DNA of 50,390 nt from Bacillus sp. MM2020_4 (GTDB lineage: Bacteria; Bacillota; Bacilli; Bacillales; Cytobacillaceae): positions 39,219 through 89,608 of the forward strand of contig NZ_JAANMZ010000014.1 of assembly GCF_011250555.1 (NCBI RefSeq). Reading direction: 5' to 3'. Position 1 is the first letter of the stretch. Each line of letters starts with the position of its first letter. Under the pieces are notes generated by a model that saw only the letters and a program-made list of their open reading frames with translations, was not told the origin of the DNA and did not search any database. The translations under genes were made by a program, and so were the position numbers. Below are positions 9,425-18,147 of the stretch, one piece after another.

Positions 9425-10010
9425 AAAAATCGCATCGATTCTACTAGGAACCTTCCTTGTAGCTGCTGCTTACTATGTTTTTCAAAAACCAAATGGGATT
9501 ACAGCACCAGGATTAGGGGGAATTGCGGTCATCGTGGCGAACGTCCTGCATTCTCCCTTAGGACTAATCTATTTTGTACTCAATATTCCCTTATTTTTAA
9601 TTGGATACCGTTCCATCGGTTCCTCTTTTGCTTTCTTTAGTTTAATTGGAATGGGGGCACTCTCTCTCTTCTTAGCCATTTTATCGACAATCCCCACCCT
9701 TCCTTCACCCATAGTCGGTTGTATTTTAGGCGGGGTTCTCTCTGGGATTGGTATTGGCATCGTGATTCAAGCTGGCGCAACCACCGGTGGACTCGATATT
9801 GCCAGCGTCGTGATTGCCAAGCATTTCCCCTTCATCACGATTGGAAAAACGATGATGGTCGTCAATGGCTTTGTCCTTTTTTTAACCTTTTTAACAGACG
9901 GATTTGATCATACGGTTCTTACATTTATTAGCATTATCATTGCAGGAAAAAGCGTGGATTCATCGATATCCTTACTTCAACGATACAAAAATGAGGAGGC
10001 CAGTTTATGA
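9405..10010 (+). CDS. YitT family membrane protein
   Basis: About 201 residues with five to six hydrophobic segments and the family signature NGITAPGLGGIAVI near the N-terminus, with TTGGLDIA near residue 125. The start at 9405 is chosen because GAGG lies 9 bases upstream; it overlaps the end of the aminotransferase gene by 20 bases. The family usually carries a C-terminal DUF2179 domain, which is absent here, so this is the short form. Substrate is unknown; transport is inferred from the fold and from the neighbouring permease. Its stop overlaps the permease start (ATGA), indicating translational coupling. Confidence 0.85.
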   Translation: MLLLQSKKIASILLGTFLVAAAYYVFQKPNGITAPGLGGIAVIVANVLHSPLGLIYFVLNIPLFLIGYRSIGSSFAFFSLIGMGALSLFLAILSTIPTLPSPIVGCILGGVLSGIGIGIVIQAGATTGGLDIASVVIAKHFPFITIGKTMMVVNGFVLFLTFLTDGFDHTVLTFISIIIAGKSVDSSISLLQRYKNEEASL

Positions 10011-11404
10011 AGGATCATTTAATCAAGCAAGAAGAAGGGTTACAGCGTGCCCTTACTGACCGACAACTAACGATGATTGCCATTGGTGGAGCAATAGGAA
10101 CTGGATTGTTTATGGGAAGTGGAATTGCGATTGGCTATGCAGGTCCGGGTGTACTGATTAGCTATGTGATTACTGCGTGTATTGCGGTGATCATGATGTT
10201 CAGTCTATCTGAAATGGCGGTAGTTCACCCTACAGCTGGCTCATTTGGTACTTATGCAGAAATGTATCTCAATTCCTGGGTAGGGTTTTTAGTTCGGTAT
10301 ACGTATTGGGCCGCACAAGTGATTGCCATCGGGAGCGAGGCTGTAGCGGTAGGAATTTATATGCAATATTGGTTCCCCTCGATCCCTGTTTGGCTGTGGG
10401 CACTGGGATTTGGTGCCATTATCCTCTATGTAAACAGCCGTTCTGTAGGGAATTTTGGAACGATTGAATATTGGTTTGCGATGATTAAAGTCGTGGCTAT
10501 TGTTCTCTTTATCATTTTCGGAATCACCGTCGTATTTGGAATTGGACATTCTGAATCCGTAGGTTTTAGCCATTATACAGACAACCAGGGTTTCTTTCCA
10601 CATGGGTTTAAAGGGGTGTGGATGGGTGTGCTGATGGCCATTTTCTCCTTTTATGGAGTAGAAATTATTGCTGTTACCGCCGGTGAGTCAAAGAACCCAC
10701 AAAAGGCTGTTCCAAAAGCCATGAAAACGATGATTATCCGATTATTCCTCTTCTATATCTTGTCGTTGGCCATTATTCTTGCCATCGTCCCTTGGGCACA
10801 TGCCGGTGCACAAGTAGTGGAACAGAGCCCGTTTGTAAAAGTATTCGAAAGCTCTGGCATTCGGTATGCAGCCGGTATTATGAACTTTGTTGTATTAACA
10901 GCTGCGTTATCAAGTATGAACACAAATCTATATCTCACATCACGAATGCTTTTCTCCTTATCACGCGGCCGCTACGCTCCCAAAGCTTTAGGGAATTTAA
11001 GCAAAACGGGAACCCCTGTGAATGCGATCTTAGCGTCTAGCGGAGGCGTCTTGATTGCCAGTCTAGTGTCCTATTTTAGTCCCATGGCGTTTAATTATCT
11101 TTTTGGGGTTGCCCTATTTGGCGGCATCCTCGTATGGATCATCATTCTAGTAAGCCACTTGAACTTTAGAAAAACGGTCCATTTGCATCACCCGGAACCA
11201 CTGCCTGTAAAGGCACCCTTGTTTCCATTATTGCAGTGGATTGGGATTATATTATTAAGTGCCATTCTAATTACGATGGCCTTTTCCTCAGACTTCCGAG
11301 TCGCATGGATCGTGGGAGTGCCTTTTATCATCGTCGTGAGCATCATCTTCTTCCTACGCCGAAAAACAATGCCGGCCGTAATCGACAGTCAAGTAAAATC
11401 CTAA
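10007..11404 (+). CDS. Amino-acid permease, APC superfamily (AAT type)
   Basis: The 465-residue integral membrane protein has about 12 hydrophobic segments. It carries the N-terminal family signature LTMIAIGGAIGTGLFMGSG, PGVLISYVI, and FYGVEIIAVTAGESKNPQKAVPKA between segments 5 and 6, all typical of the AAT group (AnsP, GabP, LysP, ProY). It probably imports an amino acid by proton symport. The specific substrate cannot be assigned. It is the last gene of the operon; a terminator follows 13 bases after the stop codon. Confidence 0.9.
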   Translation: MKDHLIKQEEGLQRALTDRQLTMIAIGGAIGTGLFMGSGIAIGYAGPGVLISYVITACIAVIMMFSLSEMAVVHPTAGSFGTYAEMYLNSWVGFLVRYTYWAAQVIAIGSEAVAVGIYMQYWFPSIPVWLWALGFGAIILYVNSRSVGNFGTIEYWFAMIKVVAIVLFIIFGITVVFGIGHSESVGFSHYTDNQGFFPHGFKGVWMGVLMAIFSFYGVEIIAVTAGESKNPQKAVPKAMKTMIIRLFLFYILSLAIILAIVPWAHAGAQVVEQSPFVKVFESSGIRYAAGIMNFVVLTAALSSMNTNLYLTSRMLFSLSRGRYAPKALGNLSKTGTPVNAILASSGGVLIASLVSYFSPMAFNYLFGVALFGGILVWIIILVSHLNFRKTVHLHHPEPLPVKAPLFPLLQWIGIILLSAILITMAFSSDFRVAWIVGVPFIIVVSIIFFLRRKTMPAVIDSQVKS

Positions 11405-11417
11405 AATCCATATAAAT

Positions 11418-11461
11418 AGGGTTCAGCCTCCGGCACAAGCAGGAAGCTGAACCCTTTATTT
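11418..11461 (+). terminator. Rho-independent terminator of the permease operon
   Basis: AGGGTTCAGC (11418-11427) pairs with GCTGAACCCT (11446-11455) around an 18-base loop and is followed by TTATTT. Confidence 0.85.
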
Positions 11462-11537
11462 AGATGGATTATGGGCCAAGAGCGACGTAAAAAAATTTTT
11501 ACTAGCCATTTTTAGTAGAATTGCTTTTCAATAGCTG

Positions 11538-11750
11538 GATGAGGGGCTAATCTCAGTGGCTTTTTAAAAGATTAGTCCTTCATTGCCTTGATGAAGGACT
11601 AATCTCAGTGGCTTTTTAAAAGATTAGTTCCTCATAGCCTTGATGAAGGACTAATCTCAGTGGCTTTTTAAAAGATTCGTCCCTCATAGCCTTGATGAGG
11701 GACGAATCTCAGTAATTTTTAAAAGATTAGTCCTTCATTGGCAAATGAAG
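11538..11750. repeat. Four-copy 52-bp tandem hairpin array
   Basis: Units start at 11538, 11590, 11642 and 11694, followed by a partial fifth. Each reads roughly GATGAAGGACTAATCT, CAGTGGCTTTTTAAAAG, ATTAGTCCTTCAT, AGCCTT. The arms are complementary both within a unit (large loop) and across the unit boundary (about 15-bp stem, 7-base loop). The CGTCCCTCAT variant in unit 3 is matched by ATGAGGGACG in unit 4, so a base change is compensated. No ORF crosses it. It lies in the 400-base stretch between the permease terminator and the next gene. Function unknown. Confidence 0.85.
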
Positions 11751-11807
11751 GTGGTTACTTTGCGACTTCCTCCAATTGTGTCGTTGTAAACATCTTCAAA
11801 TCTTTCT

Positions 11808-12224
11808 TTAAATTGGCATCTCTTCTTTTCGTTCACTCAAAATATCTTGAATAATTTCCATATGAAAGGCTGCCCATGCCTTTTCACGAAAGTGGAGAAT
11901 CACGCCTATAATGAGGATGAAAAGATAAATAAAGCCAAAGGATACCCAAAGTAAACTTCCAAGTAAGTCAGTAATTTGCTTTGAAAACATCAGCAGCAGC
12001 CAGGGAACAGAGGTTAAAAAGATGGGAATAAAGCCGGATCCGTTTTTCTCTTTGACCATTCGATAATAAATAAGTCTTAATGTACTGCTATCCAACGATT
12101 GATAAAGAGCCATGACTTCTTCTATTTCCGCGAACTCTTTCATATCATTGACAGATTCTTTTTTATGTACGGTTTTTTGCAGTTGAAGATATACTTTGTG
12201 TGCATCCCCTCGGTATGAAAACAT
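11808..12224 (-). CDS. Hypothetical two-TM membrane protein
   Basis: A 138-residue protein I do not recognise. It has a charged N-terminal helical part (about 1-60, with KEFAEIEEVMALYQSLD), two hydrophobic segments (about 68-82 and 90-110) and a short charged tail. AAAGGAG lies about 11 bases upstream of the ATG. The opposite strand has no competing gene. It appears monocistronic. Confidence 0.6.
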   Translation of the reverse strand: MFSYRGDAHKVYLQLQKTVHKKESVNDMKEFAEIEEVMALYQSLDSSTLRLIYYRMVKEKNGSGFIPIFLTSVPWLLLMFSKQITDLLGSLLWVSFGFIYLFILIIGVILHFREKAWAAFHMEIIQDILSERKEEMPI

Positions 12225-12314
12225 AATGCAAAGGGCTCCTTTTGTAGAATTTACCTAGTGTAGTAACAAAGATAGAATACATCAGATTAGCGGTCTTTAT
12301 ACATAGAGGCGCGC

Positions 12315-12726
12315 GGGGACGGTTCTCATGCTCTATTTCCGCCTGCTAACATGTTTTAAGTTTTACTCGTTACCACCAACCCTTTCTTGACAAACTTCGC
12401 ACCCCAAATGTCTCGAAATCCCCTCTGTACCAGCAAAAGCAGCAAATCCAATCAAACGTTTGATTAACAAGAAATGTACTAATCAAACGATTAATTAAAA
12501 CTCCCCCACCCCGCCCCAATCCTGAACAACACCATCCTATTGCATAGAAAATATGTCGAAAATTGCTGCCAAAGAACCTTTAGTAAAAGGAAGAAAGTTG
12601 GCACCTTAACATGAAAGGGGCAGAGGCTACTATCAAGTAATAGATATTAAATGGCATTTTAAAAAGGGAAACGAAGCAAGTGAACTGTTTTCCGCTTCCC
12701 AAAAAAGCCACCAGAACCGTCCCCTT
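12315..12726. repeat. REP-like element bracketed by 12-bp inverted repeats
   Basis: GGGGACGGTTCT at 12315-12326 and AGAACCGTCCCC at about 12713-12724 are exact inverted copies. The interior (about 12396-12510) is clearly related to 21834-21941. Similar GAAC(C/T)GTCCCC ends occur at about 15108 and 22216. There is no transposase inside, so it would be non-autonomous. Confidence 0.6.
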
Positions 12727-12745
12727 GGTTCTTCAATTAGGTAAG

Positions 12746-12784
12746 CTTAACTTCAGGCCTTAACTTCAGGCCTTAACTTCAGGA
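12746..12784. repeat. Three 13-bp direct repeats
   Basis: CTTAACTTCAGGC occurs three times head to tail, the last ending in GGA. It lies about 95 bases upstream of the DUF6773-like gene and could overlap its promoter region. Slipped-strand copy change is possible. Confidence 0.8.
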
Positions 12785-12879
12785 TGACAAATAACTTTAC
12801 CAAAATGTCATATATATATTGCATATTGCAAATTAAATCATATAATAAAGGGGAACAAGAAAAATGGAGGGGATTGGAA

Positions 12880-13389
12880 ATGAACATTTTTAAGCGGGCG
12901 GGAAAGGTCACGGATGAACGCATTGAAAATATCCGCAATAAGATTTTTAAGGAAATGTATTATCTGATCATGGTCATTTGTTTTATCAGTATCGGGATAA
13001 AAGTTTTCAAGTATGGTGTGGATACAAAGTTGATGGTCTTGGAATTGGTGATTCTTTTCTTTGGAGGTGTTTATTACCTCATTCGCTCTATTTTCTTGGG
13101 GGTGTATTGGGATGAAGTGGAGATGCACGATCGCACAAGTAAAACGACAATGGGTTCGAAGACCATTTTTTCCAGCATTGGTTTAGCCTTAGTCATGGCC
13201 ATCATGATTGGCGTGAAGAGTGCTGTTTCATACGCTGACGGCCGTGCGCAGGGTATTTGGTACTTTGCCATGGTATCATTTGCTTCTATTGTGATCTATG
13301 TACCCATTTTTCTTCTTCTTTTTGGCGGTATCCACCTGCTCGCGAAGAAAATTAGTTTGAAGAAACAAGATGACGATAACGAATTGTAG
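12880..13389 (+). CDS. DUF6773-like membrane protein
   Basis: 169 residues from the ATG at 12880, chosen because GGAGGGG lies 7 bases upstream; an in-frame extension to 12784 has no RBS. A soluble N-terminus (FKRAGKVTDERIENIRNKIFKE) is followed by two membrane segments (about 25-70), a polar loop (EMHDRTSKTTMG) and two more (about 98-120 and 132-155), then a lysine-rich tail. This pattern resembles DUF6773-type proteins, which are typically paired with a small Xre regulator, as here (9 bases downstream). Function unknown. Confidence 0.7.
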   Translation: MNIFKRAGKVTDERIENIRNKIFKEMYYLIMVICFISIGIKVFKYGVDTKLMVLELVILFFGGVYYLIRSIFLGVYWDEVEMHDRTSKTTMGSKTIFSSIGLALVMAIMIGVKSAVSYADGRAQGIWYFAMVSFASIVIYVPIFLLLFGGIHLLAKKISLKKQDDDNEL

Positions 13390-13398
13390 GTACTAATC

Positions 13399-13599
13399 AT
13401 GAAAAATATAAAATTAAAACTGGCAAGGGTTGAAAAGGATTTATCCCAAGAAGAACTAGCCAAAGCTGTTGGCGTATCCAGACAAACGATTGGCTTAATT
13501 GAATCCGGAAAATACAATCCATCCTTAAGTCTGTGCATTAAAATCTGCAAAGTCCTATCTCGCACATTAAATGATTTGTTTTGGGATGAGGAAACATAA
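13399..13599 (+). CDS. Small Xre-family regulator
   Basis: The 66-residue protein is almost entirely a Cro/CI-type helix-turn-helix (LSQEELAKAVGVSRQTIGLIESGKYNPS). It begins 9 bases after the membrane protein gene and is probably co-transcribed. Such stand-alone HTH proteins commonly repress their own operon with the membrane partner. The RBS is weak (TAGG). Confidence 0.85.
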   Translation: MKNIKLKLARVEKDLSQEELAKAVGVSRQTIGLIESGKYNPSLSLCIKICKVLSRTLNDLFWDEET

Positions 13600-13792
13600 T
13601 AATCCTTATCCCTTTCATTAAAGGATGGTTTTACGCTTAAAGGATAACGTCCCTTTTTCATAATTAGAAGCAATTTTGATAAAATGACCGTTATTTTAAT
13701 ATGGAGCTTTTGTTTTATAACGCAGTTTCTGTTCAGCTAACGGGGTGTATGGTGATCGTCTACGTTTATAATTCCGAATAGAAAAATCAAAC

Positions 13793-13821
13793 AAAAAATC
13801 TTCCAAGCAGGAAGATTTTTT
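13793..13821. terminator. Bidirectional terminator
   Basis: AAAAAATCTTCC (13793-13804) pairs with GGAAGATTTTTT (13810-13821) around a 5-base loop. It ends transcription of trmL on the minus strand and overlaps its stop codon; it can also serve the plus strand. Confidence 0.85.
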
Positions 13822-14290
13822 AGTTTAAATGAGGGAATCCTTGCTGGCGCAGGGCCTCATACACCAAGATAGCAGCCGTGTTTGAAAGGTTGAGTGAACG
13901 AATATGCGTATTCATGGGTATTCTCAAGAAATGGTCTTTATTATTTTCCAGTAAATCCTTGGGTAAACCGGTTGTTTCTTTTCCGAACATAAAATAATGT
14001 TCCTTTGCTATATGACTGAAATCAAAGGCGGAATGGGCCTTTTCCCCAAACGTCTCAATATAGTAGAACTCGCCTTGATTTTTTGAAAAAAAGTCATCCA
14101 ATGAGTCATAGTACGTTATGTTGACAAACTGCCAGTAATCTAACCCAGCTCGTTTGATCATGGCTTCATCTGTAGAAAAGCCCAGCGGCCGAATTAAATG
14201 CAAGGCTGTGTTGGTGGCAGCACACATACGTGCAATATTTGCCGTATTGACTGGAATTTCTGGTTGATATAGGACAACATGGATTGCCAA
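13820..14290 (-). CDS. trmL: tRNA (cytidine(34)-2'-O)-methyltransferase TrmL
   Basis: The 156-residue SPOUT methyltransferase has the family motifs in order: YQPEIPVNTANIARMCAATN (N-terminus), LGF and RAGLDYW (about 35-55), FGKETTGLP (about 98-106, knot loop) and IPMNTHIRSLNLSNTAAI near the C-terminus, which forms the AdoMet pocket. It methylates the ribose of the wobble base of tRNA-Leu isoacceptors using AdoMet. Length matches the family. It appears monocistronic. Confidence 0.95.
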   Translation of the reverse strand: MAIHVVLYQPEIPVNTANIARMCAATNTALHLIRPLGFSTDEAMIKRAGLDYWQFVNITYYDSLDDFFSKNQGEFYYIETFGEKAHSAFDFSHIAKEHYFMFGKETTGLPKDLLENNKDHFLRIPMNTHIRSLNLSNTAAILVYEALRQQGFPHLN

Positions 14291-14349
14291 GAATGGTCAC
14301 CTCTATCTTCGTTTTACCATTCAAATTATAACATACCGCTTCGGAGGAT

Positions 14350-14502
14350 ATGTATGTACGCACACAACAAGAGGGAGAAATAAAAGCACACATAGAAACA
14401 GGTTTGATACAAAAATACTCAGAATTGCGCAGAGGTTTCAAAGTAGTTACCAAACGGATTCGCTTCATGGTTGTTAGAAAGGCTAAAAGTGATTGTCACT
14501 AA
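14350..14502 (+). CDS. Possible 50-residue basic protein
   Basis: The ATG at 14350 opens a 50-codon frame (MYVRTQQEGEIKAH...) rich in Arg and Lys, ending at TAA 14500-14502. GGAGG is present but only 2-3 bases from the ATG, which is too close. It is divergent from trmL. No family is recognised and it may be spurious. It is the only candidate in the 317-base gap between trmL and the next gene. Confidence 0.3.
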   Translation: MYVRTQQEGEIKAHIETGLIQKYSELRRGFKVVTKRIRFMVVRKAKSDCH

Positions 14503-14607
14503 ATCATGCCCATATCTGATCTAGACGGGCTCCAATTTTCTCCCCGAGTGTACTATATAATGTAATGTCATATTAACTGTCCCTACATTCGAAAGGAAGT
14601 GTATTAA

Positions 14608-14853
14608 ATGCATAATGCCTTACCGATTTCAAATGCCTTTCCAAATGCGGTGCCAAATGCAGTACCAAACGCCTTGCCCAATGCAATACCAAATGCCTTA
14701 CCAATTACGCCTCTTCCCCAGCCAATGGCTTGCTCCTATGCAACACCTGTTTATGCCGATTGTTTTCCTGCCCAAGGATGCGGTGACTTTATACTGATTG
14801 TAGTGTTGTTTATTTTATTAATCATCGTTGGTGCTGTTTGTTTCTGTGGTTAA
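14608..14853 (+). CDS. YjcZ-like small sporulation protein with PNA-repeat N-terminus
   Basis: The 81-residue protein ends in a single membrane segment (GDFILIVVLFILLIIVGAVCFCG) that matches the YjcZ sporulation family, whose members are usually 30-50 residues of glycine/tyrosine plus this segment. Here the front half is instead an Asn/Pro/Ala repeat (PNAVPNALPNAIPNA) from about residue 8 to 32. GAAAGGAAG precedes the ATG by about 9 bases, and TATAAT lies upstream near 14562-14567. A forespore or coat-associated role is inferred from the family only. Confidence 0.75.
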   Translation: MHNALPISNAFPNAVPNAVPNALPNAIPNALPITPLPQPMACSYATPVYADCFPAQGCGDFILIVVLFILLIIVGAVCFCG

Positions 14854-15020
14854 AAAGTCTATAACCCCTATAAAGATATATTATGAATTAAATGCTTACC
14901 TTTTAAATGTATCAGCACTGGGGGCTTCGATTTCCAAGTTTACCGGGACCTGGTAACCAGCGGGTTTACCAGGCCTACCCGGATTCCAAATTCCAAAAGC
15001 TATTCCCTGTTATGGGCGTT

Positions 15021-15122
15021 TCTATAATAAAATGCGTCGAAACATGCCAGCCGAAACACACCTGCATTTCTTCTACCTCACCAACCTACGTGTTCAATGA
15101 AGCGGGAGAACTGTCCCCTGCC
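15021..15122. repeat. Dispersed intergenic repeat, copy at 15 kb
   Basis: TCTATAATAAAATGCGTCGAA at 15021-15041 through GAACTGTCCCCTGCCTCAC near 15120 matches 22136-22232 in order and spacing. The short plus-strand reading frame over it is an accident of the repeat. The element abuts the stop codon of dctM. Confidence 0.7.
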
Positions 15123-16400
15123 TCACATGTGAGATGGAAGGAATAAAACAATTTGTGGGAAGAGGATGATTAATAGAACGGTAAGTAATAGAACGCCGAT
15201 AAAAGGAATTGATCCTTTTAAGACTTTGTTTATACTTACACCTGACTGCTGGCTCGTAATATAAAGGTTAATTCCTACTGGAGGGGTAACTAACCCGATT
15301 TCTAATACTAGTACTACTATAATACCGAACCATAAAGGATCATAACCTAGGTTGGTAATCAATGGGAAAACAAGTGGAAGGGTTAGTAGCATCGATCCAA
15401 ATAAGTCTAAGAACAATCCTAATAGTAAGTACATTAATATGATAAGGAGCAAGACACCAATGGCAGGGATATTCGTTGATTCTATATAATTGATTAATGA
15501 ATTTCCTAATCGACTAAAGGCAATAAAGTATGAAAATAATGTTGCCCCAATTAATATAACGAAAATCATACAGGTCTGTTGAACTGTTTCAATTAACGCA
15601 TCAATAATTGCCTTGAAATTTAACCGCTTAATAAAGAGCCCAATCACTAAGGAACCGAAGGCGCCGAAGGCAGCTGCTTCTGTTGAGGTACCAATACCCG
15701 AATAAATAGCAACAATGACTATCATAATTAATAGTAAGATAGGCCAAATATGTCGTATGGAATTTAACCTTTCACTCCAACTTGATTTTTCTACCACACT
15801 TTTATTTTTTAGCGCGACGGCAACGACAACAATACATAATAAAAAGGCAAGTAATAATCCAGGAAGTATACCCGAAATAAGTAAACTACCAATTGATGTT
15901 TCCGTTTGAATAGCATAGACAATAAGGGGAACACTGGGTGGAATTAGTGCTGCTAGCGTTCCACTTGAGGAAGCAACTAAACCCGCAGAAAAGGAATCCG
16001 AGTATTTTGATTTTATCATTTGTGGCACAGCCACTTTGGACATAATCGAAGTAGCAGCAATACTTGAACCAGAGAGTGCACCGAATGCAGCGCTAGAGAA
16101 TACAGTCGCAACACCCACTCCACCGGGTTTGTGCCCAATCCATTTTAGAATACAATCAAATAAGTCCTCTGCGATACGGCTTTTTGAGATGAAATTAGCC
16201 ATTAAGATGAACATAGGAATGGTGGTATAGCTAAAACTATTGACACTTCTATAGGCGGTTGTCCCCATAATCCCCAGTAAAGCATCCCATCCAGAAACCA
16301 ACCATACACCTATGGTACCGATAATTAATAAAACGAAAGCAATCGGCATACCCGCTAATATCAGAAGGAGTAATAACCCTGTCAGTATTAATACACTCAT
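15123..16400 (-). CDS. TRAP transporter large membrane subunit, DctM type
   Basis: The 425-residue protein has about 11-12 hydrophobic segments and DctM family signatures (IPMFILMANFISKSRIAEDLF, GALSGSSIAATSIMSKVAVPQM, SSSGTLAALIPPSVPLIVYAI, LVTPPVGINLYI). It forms the ion-coupled translocation channel of a tripartite ATP-independent periplasmic-type transporter together with the small subunit and the binding protein encoded just upstream. AGGTG lies 8 bases before the ATG. It is the last gene of the catabolic operon. Confidence 0.93.
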   Translation of the reverse strand: MSVLILTGLLLLLILAGMPIAFVLLIIGTIGVWLVSGWDALLGIMGTTAYRSVNSFSYTTIPMFILMANFISKSRIAEDLFDCILKWIGHKPGGVGVATVFSSAAFGALSGSSIAATSIMSKVAVPQMIKSKYSDSFSAGLVASSSGTLAALIPPSVPLIVYAIQTETSIGSLLISGILPGLLLAFLLCIVVVAVALKNKSVVEKSSWSERLNSIRHIWPILLLIMIVIVAIYSGIGTSTEAAAFGAFGSLVIGLFIKRLNFKAIIDALIETVQQTCMIFVILIGATLFSYFIAFSRLGNSLINYIESTNIPAIGVLLLIILMYLLLGLFLDLFGSMLLTLPLVFPLITNLGYDPLWFGIIVVLVLEIGLVTPPVGINLYITSQQSGVSINKVLKGSIPFIGVLLLTVLLIILFPQIVLFLPSHM

Positions 16401-16455
16401 AGCATATTCACCTCTGCGAGAATTCTAGTATATATAAAAAGATTCAACGTCTTAG

Positions 16456-16950
16456 TCATTCAATATTACTTCCGCTTGTACCCAATTTAGCTGTAAAAAT
16501 GGAGATAAATAGTCTAATAGACATGACGAAGGAACCAAAACAAATCATAAAAACTGCAGGTGTAAGGGGATAAGCTAAACTACTAACAAATCGAATATCC
16601 TGATTGAGGTGTCTGATAAATAATAAATAGGAAGTATAGGTAAGAATGGCGAAGATACTGGCAGATAGAATCTTTACCAAAATATCTAATAAAAATGTAA
16701 GTCTTGCTGAAAGACGTTTCTGTAAAATCTCAACTTTAACATGCCCTTCGTTTTTCTGAGTGAAGCTCATAGCAAGATAAACCACCATGACCATTAAATA
16801 TTCTCCTGTAAATTCAATAACGCCAGTAACCGGTTTATTGAAAAGAAATCTTGAAATAGCATTAATAAAAATAAGCAACATCATACTAAACAAAGCGAAA
16901 CTTGAAATATACGCCAAAATGTGATCGACCTTCTTAAAGACTTTTGACAA
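16456..16950 (-). CDS. TRAP transporter small membrane subunit, DctQ type
   Basis: 164 residues from a TTG at 16950, chosen because GGGGGAG lies 6 bases upstream; an in-frame ATG further up has no RBS. Four membrane segments and the DctQ pattern (RFLFNKPVTGVIEFTGEYLMVMVVYLAMS, then GHVKVEIL) are visible. It partners with DctM, encoded 55 bases downstream. Confidence 0.9.
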   Translation of the reverse strand: MSKVFKKVDHILAYISSFALFSMMLLIFINAISRFLFNKPVTGVIEFTGEYLMVMVVYLAMSFTQKNEGHVKVEILQKRLSARLTFLLDILVKILSASIFAILTYTSYLLFIRHLNQDIRFVSSLAYPLTPAVFMICFGSFVMSIRLFISIFTAKLGTSGSNIE

Positions 16951-17047
16951 GATACACTCCCCCATGATCAAACCATCTAATCGATTTCTTTGATACTAAG
17001 GGTATTCACCATTCTGATGAATACCCTATTCAAGTGATATTTAGTAG

Positions 17048-18127
17048 CTACTGTTTAGCTAGAAGTTCTTTAAATTGATCCAAGACTTCCCCAATCTTAG
17101 AACCACTTTTCTCTTGTTCTTTAACCCAAGATTTATTAAATGCTTCGTATTTCTTTACCCATTCTTTCTTTTCCGCATCGGAAAGTGTCTTAATTTCCAT
17201 CGACTTTGACCATTCTCCAATGATTTTTACATTTTGAGCATCATCCGCTTTACTTCCACTATCGGCTACTTCTGTTGCCGCTTGTTGGAAAGCCTTTTGT
17301 ACCTTCTCAGGTAGTGACTGCCAAACATTCTCATTAATAATAAATCCGCAGCTTCCGGCTCCAAAACTAACTCCCTGTGTACCATATTTAATCAATTCCC
17401 CTAACCCAAAAGATTCAAGAGTAGTAGAATATTGACCAACCTGATCCACAATCCCTTTTTCAAGTCCCTCATATAATTCCGGGGTAGCAATCGTAACAGG
17501 TGTTCCACCAAACGTTTTAATTAACTCACTCATAAATGCTCCAGAACTTCTTACTTGTTGGCCTTTTAGGTCACCAGGTGCAGAGGCTAATTTTTTGGTA
17601 CTGAATAAATCGTAGGGATTTGTCACATATCCTAGTAATGGCCTTACTCCATTTTTTAAATAATCGGTTTCAAGAACTGTGCCTTGCTGGATTAATTCAT
17701 GGAATGCCTTCGTCCCTTGGTTACTAGAAGAAAATAACCCTGGAAAACCTGCTATAGAGCTGCTGTATGGCATTCTATCAGATGTGTACGAAGGGATGAA
17801 AAATGCAATATCCGTTACACCCTGGGAAGTTAAGTCAAGATAATCACTAACATTTCCTAATTGTTGAGATGGATAAAATTCAAATTCAACTTGACCATCT
17901 GATAATTCTTCCACTCTTTTCATAAACGGTTTGGTCACAGTCTCCGAGAAGAACGCCTCTGGTGCTTCATGTGAAGCGAATTTCAGCACAATCTTCTTGT
18001 CGGTATCAGCAGGCTTTTTAGACCCTTCTTCTGAGGAAGAACCCCCAGTGGAAGATGAACCCCCACATGCCGCCATCATTAGAACTAAACAAAGAACCAG
18101 AAAAGATACCATAAATTTTTTATTCAT
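17048..18127 (-). CDS. TRAP transporter solute-binding lipoprotein, DctP type
   Basis: 359 residues. The ATG at 18127 has AAAGGGG 7 bases upstream and opens a clean lipoprotein signal peptide (MNKKFMVSFLVL..., lipobox MAAC, lipidated C21) followed by a Gly/Ser linker. The DctP fold follows, with the conserved ligand-contact region LKGQQVRSSG (about residue 180) and GTPVTIATPELYEGLEKGIVDQ. DctP proteins bind carboxylates through that arginine. The binding protein comes between the lyase and the membrane subunits in the operon, so its ligand is probably the pathway substrate. The substrate is inferred, not shown. Confidence 0.93.
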   Translation of the reverse strand: MNKKFMVSFLVLCLVLMMAACGGSSSTGGSSSEEGSKKPADTDKKIVLKFASHEAPEAFFSETVTKPFMKRVEELSDGQVEFEFYPSQQLGNVSDYLDLTSQGVTDIAFFIPSYTSDRMPYSSSIAGFPGLFSSSNQGTKAFHELIQQGTVLETDYLKNGVRPLLGYVTNPYDLFSTKKLASAPGDLKGQQVRSSGAFMSELIKTFGGTPVTIATPELYEGLEKGIVDQVGQYSTTLESFGLGELIKYGTQGVSFGAGSCGFIINENVWQSLPEKVQKAFQQAATEVADSGSKADDAQNVKIIGEWSKSMEIKTLSDAEKKEWVKKYEAFNKSWVKEQEKSGSKIGEVLDQFKELLAKQ

Positions 18128-18147
18128 CTCAATACCCCTTTGCAAAG

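Larger units (their letters stand above)
12225..12879. other. 655-bp intergenic region with dispersed repeats
   Basis: No convincing gene was found. The stretch holds a GGGGACGGTTCT/AGAACCGTCCCC-bracketed repeat element, a TCAAACGTTTGA palindrome with a related TCAAACGATTAAT half a turn away, and three 13-bp direct repeats immediately upstream of the next gene. Confidence 0.7.

Noticed and set aside
11538..11750. CRISPR array at the 52-bp tandem repeats
   Set aside because: Units are contiguous with no unique spacers and no cas genes nearby.
14907..15146. 79-codon plus frame before dctM
   Set aside because: It spans the dispersed repeat also present near 22.1 kb, where the frame is not kept, and overlaps the dctM stop.
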